Source: Gammaproteobacteria bacterium (lineage in GTDB: Bacteria > Pseudomonadota > Gammaproteobacteria > Pseudomonadales > Azotimanducaceae). From it: a stretch of DNA of 64,000 nt. Location of the stretch: assembly GCA_012960535.1 (NCBI GenBank), contig DUBB01000014.1, positions 92,382 to 156,381 on the forward strand, written 5' to 3'. Below are positions 27,461 through 35,473 of the stretch, piece by piece; the stretch's first letter is position 1, and every line of letters begins with the position of its first letter. The position numbers and the translations under genes were made by a program. Below the pieces are notes generated by a model. That model did no database searches and was not told where the DNA came from. It was given only the letters and a program-made list of their open reading frames with translations.

Positions 27461-27544
27461 ATGGTTTTGTCCTCTACTACCGTTTACTACTTTTTGTTTT
27501 CTATCGCCATGGTGTTGCTAACTATGAGGATCCTGGGTTGCTGA
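27461..27544 (+). CDS. Possible 27-aa hydrophobic peptide ORF
   Basis: An ATG-to-TGA frame encoding MVLSSTTVYYFLFSIAMVLL followed by TMRILGC. It is strongly hydrophobic, like a single membrane helix, has two adjacent Tyr and a terminal Cys, and ends 4 nt before the 2OG oxygenase start codon, so translation could be coupled. A weak AGGT lies about 10 nt upstream. It might be a leader ORF, a small membrane protein, or chance. I recognise no family. Confidence 0.25.
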   Translation: MVLSSTTVYYFLFSIAMVLLTMRILGC

Positions 27545-27548
27545 AGTT

Positions 27549-29417
27549 ATGAAAGTCATTGGTCAGAATAAGGTGCAGCTAGTCCTGCGTACAGCGCTGC
27601 AGGCAATGCAGCGTTCGGAGTTTGCTCAGGCCGCTGATAAGCTTGATGAAGTGGCGGCAATGCTGATGACTGATGTCAAGTTTTTAGGCTTGGCTGCAGA
27701 GGCAAATATCCGATCTGTAAGGCCAGAGGCCGCGTTAGTATTCCTGCAGGCGCTCGGTAAACACCAACCCAGAAATCATGAAGTTCTCGCAAGCCTGGGG
27801 GATTGTCTGCGCAAGCTTGGCAGGACTTCGGAAGCGATCAAGTATCTGGGGCAGAGTGTTGAGCTTTCACCTAAGCGCCCGGAATATTATTACAATCTCG
27901 GTTTGTGTTTGCTCGAAATGGATGAATACAGCCGAGCAGAAATTATATTTCGCAGTGCGCTTGAATTGCGTAGCGATTATACCAAAGGTGCACTGGGTTT
28001 GACCAAAGCCCTGGAGGGGCAAGCCGATTGGGTAGGCGCTGAGCGGGTGCTACAGAGCATGCTTGTGGATCAGTTAAGCAATGCGAACATCTGGTTCCGC
28101 CTGGGCAGGGTACAGCAGAGGTTGGGTAATTCCGACGAAGCCTGTAAATCATTTCAGAAATCTTTGACATTAGGCCCGGAAGGGGCTGATTCTTTTGTTG
28201 AAGCTGCCAGGTGTCTGGTCCTGCTCCAGCAGGTAGGACAAGCGCAGGCATGGTTGAAAGCGGGATTGTTAAAATATCCACTTGATCGTCCCTGTGCTCG
28301 CTTTTATGCCAATTTGCGTTATGAGCTAGGTCATGATGAGTTTTTGGCGCATTACAGGACAGCCGAGTCACTGATGCTATCGCCGGGGTTGTTAGGCGAT
28401 TATCTGGAATTTTTAGCGGTAACGGGAGACATGCAAGGGGCTGACCAGGTGCTTTCTAAAATTCAGGATCAAGCCTTAATGGATCACCCTGATGTTTTGA
28501 TAGGTCGGTTAAATTATCTTAAGGAAGCCAGGGACTTCCAGGGAATGCTGGAGCTGAGTGTCGAGCTCGAACAAGAATGGTCACGCGAATGGCAGATAAT
28601 AGCCCATCTGGGGTTAGGGCAGGAGCACCAGGCTGAGCCACTGATTGTATCTGCTTTAGTTGAATCACCCGATAATCAGTTTTTTCAAGCTCTGCTGGGA
28701 ATCGTGTTGCGCACTTCTGACCCGGTTCGTTACCAGCAAAATTTTAATCCTGTTGAGTTGGTTCGTGAAATTGATTTGTCCGGTCATAGAGGTACCGGTG
28801 AATTGTTTCGTCTGAATGTTCTGGTCAGCAGTTTTCTTTCTGACCTGCACCAGTTTGAACGCAACCCCCTTACTCAGAGCGTTTCTGGCGGGACCCAATC
28901 ACCCGGTAACCTTTTCGATCATTCTTATCCTGCCCTTACCCGGCTGAAGAACCTCTTGATTGAGGCAATCACCGATGAATTAACCGATGTTGCTTTTCCG
29001 AGTTCGGTGCCAGCGAAAATATCGGCCCGGAATACAGGGAGTTTTGAGATAGAAAGTGCCTGGTCAATTATTTTGCGAGGGCAGGGGCATCATGTGCCGC
29101 ACATCCATACAAAAGGCTGGTATAGCTGTGTCTACTACCTTGAGGTGCCGGACGAAATATCCAGTGTTAATGCCAGTGTTTATGAAAGCCCGGCTGTAAT
29201 ATCGATTGCTAGTGAGGTTGAAAGGTCAGGCTGTCTGGCTTTTGGCAGACCAGGAGTCAACTTGCCTATCGTGCCTGATCCGGTTCATTTTGTGGTTCCA
29301 CAAGTCGGTAAGCTGGTGATATTTCCTTCTTATATCTGGCATGAAACGATGCCGTTCATTGCCTCTGATAGTAGAGTGGTCATCGCTTTTGATATCATCC
29401 CCATAGGGGAAAAGTAA
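27549..29417 (+). CDS. TPR protein with C-terminal 2-oxoglutarate/Fe(II) oxygenase domain
   Basis: A 622-aa protein. Residues 1-400 are TPR repeats (DCLRKLGRTSEAIKYLGQSVELSP, YNLGLCLLEMDEYSRAEIIFRSALEL and others). The C-terminal 180 residues match the putative 2OG-Fe(II) oxygenase group (PF13759-type): HHVPHIHTKGWYSCVYYL (His518 or His520), IWHETMPF (His598) and Arg609 for 2-oxoglutarate. These enzymes hydroxylate proteins or small molecules; TPRs suggest a protein or peptide partner. No signal peptide. It is transcribed towards the TonB receptor and is divergent from the S9 peptidase/TPR-sulfotransferase pair. The start follows the short ORF by 4 nt. Confidence 0.85.
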   Translation: MKVIGQNKVQLVLRTALQAMQRSEFAQAADKLDEVAAMLMTDVKFLGLAAEANIRSVRPEAALVFLQALGKHQPRNHEVLASLGDCLRKLGRTSEAIKYLGQSVELSPKRPEYYYNLGLCLLEMDEYSRAEIIFRSALELRSDYTKGALGLTKALEGQADWVGAERVLQSMLVDQLSNANIWFRLGRVQQRLGNSDEACKSFQKSLTLGPEGADSFVEAARCLVLLQQVGQAQAWLKAGLLKYPLDRPCARFYANLRYELGHDEFLAHYRTAESLMLSPGLLGDYLEFLAVTGDMQGADQVLSKIQDQALMDHPDVLIGRLNYLKEARDFQGMLELSVELEQEWSREWQIIAHLGLGQEHQAEPLIVSALVESPDNQFFQALLGIVLRTSDPVRYQQNFNPVELVREIDLSGHRGTGELFRLNVLVSSFLSDLHQFERNPLTQSVSGGTQSPGNLFDHSYPALTRLKNLLIEAITDELTDVAFPSSVPAKISARNTGSFEIESAWSIILRGQGHHVPHIHTKGWYSCVYYLEVPDEISSVNASVYESPAVISIASEVERSGCLAFGRPGVNLPIVPDPVHFVVPQVGKLVIFPSYIWHETMPFIASDSRVVIAFDIIPIGEK

Positions 29418-29448
29418 TTGTTGGCTGGACTTTGCATTATTGACAAGG

Positions 29449-29473
29449 CGTCATGGGTATAAAGCCCATGACG
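29449..29473 (+). terminator. Inverted repeat after the 2OG oxygenase gene
   Basis: CGTCATGGG, loop TATAAAG, CCCATGACG form a perfect 9-bp stem 32 nt after the stop codon. The following sequence (tctctataaaa) has only a poor T-run, so termination is plausible but not certain. Confidence 0.55.
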
Positions 29474-29669
29474 TCTCTATAAAATGGATGCTCAAGTCGG
29501 CTATGCCTTGTCTGTAGCGGGTAAAGATGAATAAAGGATGAAGGAAATAACGAATTTTTTATTAAGAATGCTTTAAATTATTTTTGCGGTCGGCTAAACT
29601 GGTGCGGTTGGCGATGGCTGAAGGTTTGTTGTTCGCTAAAAAAAGGGGCCGCACTGCTATTTAGCTGCT

Positions 29670-29717
29670 AACTAAGTTAACAGCGAATTAAGTTAATAGT
29701 GAATTAAGTTAACAGTG
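29670..29717 (+). repeat. Three 16-bp direct repeats upstream of the TonB receptor
   Basis: aactaagttaacagcg, aattaagttaatagtg and aattaagttaacagtg run head to tail, 65 nt before the receptor start codon. Each contains GTTAA, giving a regularly phased AT-rich array. This may be a regulator binding array in the receptor's 5' region, or duplicated promoter DNA. The rest of the 364-nt gap holds no gene that I can support. Confidence 0.75.
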
Positions 29718-29781
29718 AGTTAAAGCTGTTGAAAGCTGTGCGAAAGAAACGTCGAAACGAGGATTATTAGAGGATTACTAT

Positions 29782-32385
29782 ATGTCAGTCAAATATGACT
29801 TAAGAGCGGGTATAAGACTCGCGTTGGGCCTGTCAACAGGTCTGGCGCTTGTCCACGGGGGTACTGCTATTGCGGAAGATAGCGAAGATGCCAATGCGAT
29901 GGAGGAAGTCGTAGTTACCGGCTCCAGGATCAAACGAACTATTAATACGGTTTCTCAGGAAACGATTACAATTACCGCAGAAGATATGGATATTGCTGGA
30001 GACATCAGTGTGGCTGATGCGCTGCGGACTTCAAATCTGAACTCACTGGGTTCTTACCGTGAGTCTTCAGGAAATTCCGCGCAATCAAATGCAACTATTG
30101 ACCTACGCGGTGCTGGATCTGGCCGAACGTTAACGCTGGTCAATGGCCGCAGGGTAACCGGCTCACCTTCATTGGGTGGCGGTGGTACGCTGAATCTAAA
30201 CATGATTCCATTTAGCGCAGTCGATAGAATTGAGGTCATCGCTGATGGCGCATCAGCCGTATATGGCTCAGATGCGGTTGCCGGCGTTATTAATATTATC
30301 CTTAAGAAGGGTTATGATGGGTTCAGAGTGAAAGCCCGTTATGGTGACCGGGATCGTGATAGTGGTGCAGAAGAGAGCTTTTCAATTCTCACCGGCGCTA
30401 GCTCTGATCGAGGTAGTGTCACCCTGGCGATTGAATATGATTCTCGTGATGAGATCTACGATGCTGACCGTGTATTTACTGCGGCGCGTAAGAATGATCT
30501 TGATGGCGATGGCTTTATTACCGGTTATGCTGAGACAGAAGGTATTTCTTTCTATGGGTACTCTCTATTTAATCCAACTTACACAGGTGCACCGTTTGAT
30601 CCGAATGATGATTCAACCTGGTATATTCATCCGGGTGCCAATTGTACGGAAGAAAATGGCTTCCAGGGTCCAATGAAAACAGACCTGGTGTTTGGTCCTG
30701 ATACTGGTTTCTATTGTGGTTATGCTTATGCGCTGGTATCGGCTAACCGTGCCAGTGTTCACCGATTAAATACCTGGGTTAGTGCAGAATATGAGTTGAC
30801 TGATGATATCGATGCGCATGTGGATGTGCTGATATCCGACCTTGAGTCGTTCGGTCGATACGCTCCGCCTGCAGCACCTGGGCCAACGATTCCTGGTGAC
30901 CCGCGAAATAGCGTTGGCGCAACCTATGGTTATTTCCGTTGGACTGATATTGGTACTCGGGATAATGTGGTTAATGACCGGTTAACTGATATTAATATCG
31001 GCTTGAGCGGGGATATCTCTGACGGCGTCAGCTTTGAAACTAACGTGACCTTCTCAGAATATCATTCTTCTTCTTTTGGTCGTTTTTATCTGAGTTATGC
31101 AGGTCTTGAATACAATATCAGTTATGAGATCGATGATTTTGATACCTTTGTCGCTAATATGAAGGCGACTACGGTTGATGATAATCGTCAGACCATGATC
31201 AAGTACTTCGGTGGTTTGCAGTGGGATATGTTCGAAATGGGTGGTGGTACTGCTGCTGCTTATCTTGCAGCCGAGTATTTTGAGATTGATTATGCAGCGT
31301 TGGTTGATGCTCAATCCGAGGCCGGCCTGATCGGTGGTTCTGCTGGTAATTCAGCCGAGGGTTACCGGGATGTGACCGCTTTTTCTGCAGAAGCCGTCTT
31401 TCCGGTAACGGATTGGCTGGAAATTGATGCAGCGGTCAGAGTCGATAATTACTCAGACTTTGGTAATGCTACATCGCCGAGAATTGGTGCTGCAATGAAG
31501 GTTCCTGGATATGAGCAGATTGCGTTGCGAGCGTCCTGGGGTCAAGGCTTCCGCGCTCCGGATATGTCGGACCTGTACGGGTTAACGTCATTTTCGGCAT
31601 CTTCAGGTAAAGATCACTGGGGTTGTGAGCAGGTGGGGCAGGATCCATGTCCTAGTCGCCAGTTCGATACTTATATTGGCTCAAACCCAAATCTTGAAGC
31701 AGAAGAGTCGGAAAGCTTCTCGCTCGGTGGTGACTGGGAATTCATGGATAACTGGATGGCGGGGATGACCTATTGGAATCTCAAGCTGATCAACTCCATT
31801 GAATACACATCAGCGCAGGATCAGTTGAATGTGGACTATCAGTCAGGCGGTAACAACCCAGCGGTACAAAGGGATGCTAATGGTTCTGTTTTGGAAATCT
31901 CTGCAGGCTTTCAAAATGGTGTGACTGATTTCGAAAGAGACGGTCTTGACTTCTTTGTGAAAGGTAGTGTTGAAACAGGATTCGGTAACTTCCTGTTCGC
32001 TATGAATGCATCGAAGTACCTGGGCTATGACTACGAGCTGACTTATGGAACGGGTGAGCTAGGCGAGGCCGCAGGGACTCTGGGCTTTCCAGAGTGGCGA
32101 TCTAATGGCTATGTTTCATGGACCATGGATTCCTGGAACGCAGCGCTTTCGGTAGATTATATCGGTAAATCCGAGGCCAAGGTTGGCGACGAAGAGTACG
32201 ATGGTTGGCATTCAATCAATGCCTCGGTTGGATATGATATCGGGTCCTATGGTTCTATTGAAATAGGCGCATCAAACCTCACCGATGAAGATCCATTGCT
32301 GGATGCGGGTGGGTATATGGTTGATGAATATCAGTATCCTATTACAGGACGTGTTGTCTATGCTGAGTACACCTTAGAGTTTTAA
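29782..32385 (+). CDS. TonB-dependent outer-membrane receptor
   Basis: An 867-aa receptor. The signal peptide ends near AIA at residue 31. A TonB box MEEVVVTGSRIKR (40-52) and a plug domain (about 55-170, with IEVIADGASAVYGSDAVAGVINIILKKG) lead to a 22-strand barrel ending in a C-terminal Phe (EYTLEF). Energised by TonB-ExbBD, such proteins import chelates, sugars or peptides. There is no SusD, FecI or FecR gene, and no sugar pathway next to it; neighbours are TPR-modifying enzymes, a peptidase and a methyltransferase. The ribosome site is gaggattact; a rho-independent terminator follows. Ligand unknown. Confidence 0.95.
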   Translation: MSVKYDLRAGIRLALGLSTGLALVHGGTAIAEDSEDANAMEEVVVTGSRIKRTINTVSQETITITAEDMDIAGDISVADALRTSNLNSLGSYRESSGNSAQSNATIDLRGAGSGRTLTLVNGRRVTGSPSLGGGGTLNLNMIPFSAVDRIEVIADGASAVYGSDAVAGVINIILKKGYDGFRVKARYGDRDRDSGAEESFSILTGASSDRGSVTLAIEYDSRDEIYDADRVFTAARKNDLDGDGFITGYAETEGISFYGYSLFNPTYTGAPFDPNDDSTWYIHPGANCTEENGFQGPMKTDLVFGPDTGFYCGYAYALVSANRASVHRLNTWVSAEYELTDDIDAHVDVLISDLESFGRYAPPAAPGPTIPGDPRNSVGATYGYFRWTDIGTRDNVVNDRLTDINIGLSGDISDGVSFETNVTFSEYHSSSFGRFYLSYAGLEYNISYEIDDFDTFVANMKATTVDDNRQTMIKYFGGLQWDMFEMGGGTAAAYLAAEYFEIDYAALVDAQSEAGLIGGSAGNSAEGYRDVTAFSAEAVFPVTDWLEIDAAVRVDNYSDFGNATSPRIGAAMKVPGYEQIALRASWGQGFRAPDMSDLYGLTSFSASSGKDHWGCEQVGQDPCPSRQFDTYIGSNPNLEAEESESFSLGGDWEFMDNWMAGMTYWNLKLINSIEYTSAQDQLNVDYQSGGNNPAVQRDANGSVLEISAGFQNGVTDFERDGLDFFVKGSVETGFGNFLFAMNASKYLGYDYELTYGTGELGEAAGTLGFPEWRSNGYVSWTMDSWNAALSVDYIGKSEAKVGDEEYDGWHSINASVGYDIGSYGSIEIGASNLTDEDPLLDAGGYMVDEYQYPITGRVVYAEYTLEF

Positions 32386-32415
32386 GTTGAACTTAATTTA
32401 GCAATTGGAATGGAG

Positions 32416-32449
32416 GGCCCATCTCGTTTTCGAGGTGGGCCTTTTTTTT
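32416..32449 (+). terminator. Rho-independent terminator after the TonB receptor gene
   Basis: GGCCCATCTCG, loop TTTT, CGAGGTGGGCC forms an 11-bp stem with one G-T pair, followed by eight T. It ends only a few bases before the next gene's ATG, so that gene has almost no leader of its own. Confidence 0.92.
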
Positions 32450-32453
32450 GAAT

Positions 32454-33392
32454 ATGGAAAATCATTGGTCGGAATTCTGGAAACAGGGTCATGCAACCAC
32501 ATTCGGGCCTTATTATAAAGAAGGTTACCGAGGTGTCATAGGTGACTGGTGGGAAGTGTTGTTAGCCCAGATGCAGCCTGGTGAATCCGTTCTGGATCTA
32601 GGTTGCGGTAATGCCGCTTTGTTGGTGAATTTACTTGAGAAAAATAACCAAATAAGGTATCTCGGTCTTGATCTGGCCGAAGTTCGGATCAGTCCTGTGG
32701 CTGAGGAGCAGATCAAGAACCTAGAATACCCCCCACAACTGTTTTCCAATTGTCCGGCGGAAAAAATTCCCCTTGAAGAAGCATCCATAGATGCTGTTGT
32801 ATCCGTGTTTGGCATTGAGTACAGCCAGTGTGAGCTAACCCTTGGTGAGGTCAGTAGAGTGCTTAAGAACGAAGGCAGACTCAACTTATTGGTGCATCAC
32901 AGAGAATCCAACGTAACGCGGATGTCGAAAAAAGCGGTTGATGAATACCAAGAGGAAGAGATTGAAAGCCTGCTCAAGGCGCTTCAGACTATCCATCAGG
33001 TTATTGTAAGCGAAGGTGTCAAGGGTCTTAAGGCAAGCGCAGTTGCTGAAAATTCAAGATCGCTGGTTAATAGCCTTGCCAGCAAATATCTTAACGATAC
33101 AGATCTACAGACAGCAAACGGGACGATGTTCGAATTTTTGAGTCATGCCCTGCAATTTTTTAAATTGATTCGGAAAACTGAACAAGACCGGGCTGATTTT
33201 ATCACGAATTTGCGAGTGGAATTCCATGCCTATAAAGGGCGATTTCAGGAAATGGTTTCAGTTGCTAAAGATGAGAGTGGAATCCATGAATTCCAGGGGT
33301 TATGCAAACAAGCCGGTATTGAAGTGTTAGAATGTAAGGAAATCTATGATGAAAAAGGATTGTTGGCATGGCAATTAGCCGGAAAGAAATAG
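32454..33392 (+). CDS. Class I SAM-dependent methyltransferase
   Basis: A 312-aa methyltransferase. HWSEFWKQGHATTFGPYY opens the protein; VLDLGCGNAALLVNLL (about 49-64) is the SAM-binding motif I, and LGLDLAEVRISPVA and VVSVFGIEYSQ follow. Residues 190-312 are helical and not recognised. Substrate unknown. The ATG lies 5 nt after the T-run of the upstream terminator and there is no Shine-Dalgarno, so it is probably expressed by readthrough, from a leaderless message or from a promoter inside the receptor gene. TTG 32448 is an alternative start. Its last 25 nt overlap the next gene. Confidence 0.82.
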   Translation: MENHWSEFWKQGHATTFGPYYKEGYRGVIGDWWEVLLAQMQPGESVLDLGCGNAALLVNLLEKNNQIRYLGLDLAEVRISPVAEEQIKNLEYPPQLFSNCPAEKIPLEEASIDAVVSVFGIEYSQCELTLGEVSRVLKNEGRLNLLVHHRESNVTRMSKKAVDEYQEEEIESLLKALQTIHQVIVSEGVKGLKASAVAENSRSLVNSLASKYLNDTDLQTANGTMFEFLSHALQFFKLIRKTEQDRADFITNLRVEFHAYKGRFQEMVSVAKDESGIHEFQGLCKQAGIEVLECKEIYDEKGLLAWQLAGKK

Positions 33393-33832
33393 CAATTGGC
33401 TTGTTACTGTGTATGGCAATACAGCCAATTTTTGCTGCCAGTCTGCTCGAATGTGCGGCGCTGGAGGATGTCGATAAGCGTCTTAAGTGCTACGATGCGA
33501 TGGCCGATAGGGTGCAGACTAAAATAATTGAGGTTGAGGAAGTTCGTGCGACCACAGAAGTTAAACAGGCGCTTAGACAAAAGGTTGTAGAGGCCGTCAT
33601 CGCAGTGGAGCCTGCGGTTGATCAATTCAAGATTGTCGATATCTATCGCAATAAAATTCTTCGAGTTACCTTTATCGCTGAAGATGGTCGCCGTTTTGCC
33701 AAGGATTCGGGTACAAGAAGCCAGTTCAGGCAAGGTGATAGAGTCAGGCTCGAGAGGGGGTTTATGGGTTCAAAGATTCTGGTTCGTTCTGATGGCTTGC
33801 GGATCAAAGTCAAAGAAATTTCAGCAAATTAA
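33368..33832 (+). CDS. Small exported protein with CxxxED-x-RLKCYD motif
   Basis: A 154-aa protein with a signal peptide (IAIGLLLCMAIQPIFAAS, cleavage near residue 24), then LECAALEDVDKRLKCYDAMAD, a pattern (Cys, acidic, RL-CYD) found at the N-terminus of many short periplasmic proteins, where the two Cys may form a disulfide. The C-terminal half (KIVDIYRNKILRVTFIAEDGRRF, RVRLERGFMGSKILVR) looks like a small beta domain. Function unknown. It overlaps the methyltransferase by 25 nt in another frame, so translation is probably coupled. Confidence 0.75.
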   Translation: MAISRKEIAIGLLLCMAIQPIFAASLLECAALEDVDKRLKCYDAMADRVQTKIIEVEEVRATTEVKQALRQKVVEAVIAVEPAVDQFKIVDIYRNKILRVTFIAEDGRRFAKDSGTRSQFRQGDRVRLERGFMGSKILVRSDGLRIKVKEISAN

Positions 33833-33894
33833 GTGTACCGGGCAGGGTATTTATTAATGCAGGTTGTGCAATTTATTAGGTTAGCGTCGGTAGT

Positions 33895-34614
33895 GTGTCC
33901 CTCCCCGTGAGTGAACATTCAAAGCTGCTTTTGATTACCGGCGTGGGGCCAGGTACAGGTAGTGCTAGCGTCCGGCATTTTGCCAGCAAGGGTTATCGCG
34001 TGGCCATGATGGCAAGGAATGAATCGCGCCTGCAGCAACTGGTGGAAACAATTCCCGGCACGGCTTCATTTCCTTGTGACGTCAGTGACCTTGCTCAGCT
34101 GAGAAAACAGCTTGCCTTAATCGAGCAAGGCCATGGCTACCCGGATGTGCTGATTCACAATGCGGTAGGTGGCGCCTTTGGCAGTTTTATGGAAATTGAT
34201 CCAGCGCTGCTTCAGCAGAATTTCCAGGTTAATACCATGGCTTTGCTGCACCTGGCGCGCTGGGCTGCCCCTGCCATGATTGAGCGGGGGACGGGCGCAA
34301 TTCTAGCAACGGGTAACACTTCCGCTTACCGAGGCAAGGCGGGGTTCGCCGGCTTTGCACCCACCAAGGCAGCGCAGCGAATTTTACTGGAGAGCATGGC
34401 GAGGTCTCTGGGGCCACAGGGCATTCATGTCGCTTATTGCGCCATTGATGCGGTCATTGACCTGGCCTGGACTCGAAGGCGTTATGCCGACAAACCCACT
34501 GAATTCTTTTGCCAACCAGAAGATATCGCAAACGAATGCTACCGTCTGGTGAGCCAGCCAAGGTCTGCGTGGAGCTTTGAAAGTGTTATCAGACCCTATG
34601 GCGAGCAATGGTGA
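33895..34614 (+). CDS. Divergent SDR family protein lacking the catalytic Tyr
   Basis: A 239-aa SDR-fold protein. LITGVGPGTGSASVRHFASKG is the dinucleotide motif, and HNAVGG replaces NNAG. In the active-site region, GFAGFAPTKAAQR has Phe where the classical YxxxK motif has Tyr; the Lys is kept. A subgroup of SDR proteins shows this FAxxK pattern. Redox activity is therefore doubtful. Several in-frame GTG codons exist; the first, GTG 33895, is used because homology begins soon after it. It lies 62 nt past the small exported protein, in the same direction. Confidence 0.75.
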   Translation: MSLPVSEHSKLLLITGVGPGTGSASVRHFASKGYRVAMMARNESRLQQLVETIPGTASFPCDVSDLAQLRKQLALIEQGHGYPDVLIHNAVGGAFGSFMEIDPALLQQNFQVNTMALLHLARWAAPAMIERGTGAILATGNTSAYRGKAGFAGFAPTKAAQRILLESMARSLGPQGIHVAYCAIDAVIDLAWTRRRYADKPTEFFCQPEDIANECYRLVSQPRSAWSFESVIRPYGEQW

Positions 34615-34784
34615 TTTGCAGTGCAGAGAGGATGATGCGGAGCAGGCCTACGGGCTAGTTTTATCCTGATATTGTTCCACATTTGGAATTGCTCATTTAA
34701 TGTATGGTAAGGTTAATTGAGTGTCAGTTTCTGCTGTTTGGCAGGGCTTGAATTAAATTAAATTCTATCAAAAAGGATATTGGA

Positions 34785-35378
34785 ATGGCTCAGACTCACG
34801 ATCACGAAATTGTATCGGTCTACCCGTTCACAGAAGAGCAAGTAGACCAGCTAATGAGTCATTCCATGGAGTGTGTCCTGATGTGGGCAACCCGGGATTC
34901 CTGGCCAGTGGGCGTGACCCATGCCTTTGTATGGGAAGGGGGAAAAATCTGGATCACCTTTGCAGAGCATCGGCATCGCACCTCTGCCATAAAACGGAAT
35001 CCCAAAGTCTCGGTTAATGTCAGCAGCATGGGATATGGCCAGGGCATCTCACCGGATCTACCCGGTGGTGCAGTCACCTTTAAGGGCACCGGGGAATTCC
35101 ATGATGATGAAGAAACTAAGCTCTGGTTTTACCAATTGCTGGCGAAGAAACTAAACCCTGGTAATCCAGATGGAGAAACCTATTGGGTTGGTTTTCTCGA
35201 TTCTCCTTTGCGGACTGTTTTATCAGTCACGCCAGTCAAGAAAATTATGTATAACAGTAAGCTGGCCGGGCAACACATGGCTGGCACAGTTGATGAGCAG
35301 GATCTTGGCGAGCGGTTAGGGGCTGATAAAGAACGTATGAATAAAGCACGGGCTGCCAAAGGTCTTGCACCGCGCTAG
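34785..35378 (+). CDS. Pyridoxamine 5'-phosphate oxidase family protein
   Basis: A 197-aa split-barrel flavin protein. ECVLMWATRDSWPVGVTHAFVWEGGKIWITFAEHRHRTSAIKRNPKVSVNV shows the three FMN-binding strands in order. The C-terminal 60 residues (SPLRTVLSVTPVKKIMYNSKLAG) extend the basic fold. The family includes haem-degrading, F420- and FMN-using enzymes; which one applies is not clear. A strong AAGGAT ribosome site sits 8 nt before ATG 34785. It is transcribed towards the convergent PhyH gene. It is distinct in sequence from the 136-aa PPOX protein at 765-1175. Confidence 0.8.
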   Translation: MAQTHDHEIVSVYPFTEEQVDQLMSHSMECVLMWATRDSWPVGVTHAFVWEGGKIWITFAEHRHRTSAIKRNPKVSVNVSSMGYGQGISPDLPGGAVTFKGTGEFHDDEETKLWFYQLLAKKLNPGNPDGETYWVGFLDSPLRTVLSVTPVKKIMYNSKLAGQHMAGTVDEQDLGERLGADKERMNKARAAKGLAPR

Positions 35379-35473
35379 TGCTGAGCAGGTCCTATCGAGA
35401 GCCTATAGGGTAAAACGATGGCTGAGGGCGTTCAGTCGGGCAGGCAAACGTTGCCTAAACCTGGGCTGGCAGG

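Noticed and set aside
23886..33832. Classical lasso-peptide cluster
   Set aside because: No B (RRE/protease) or C (asparagine synthetase-like) gene and no precursor is readable, so only the S9/TonB pairing resembles one.
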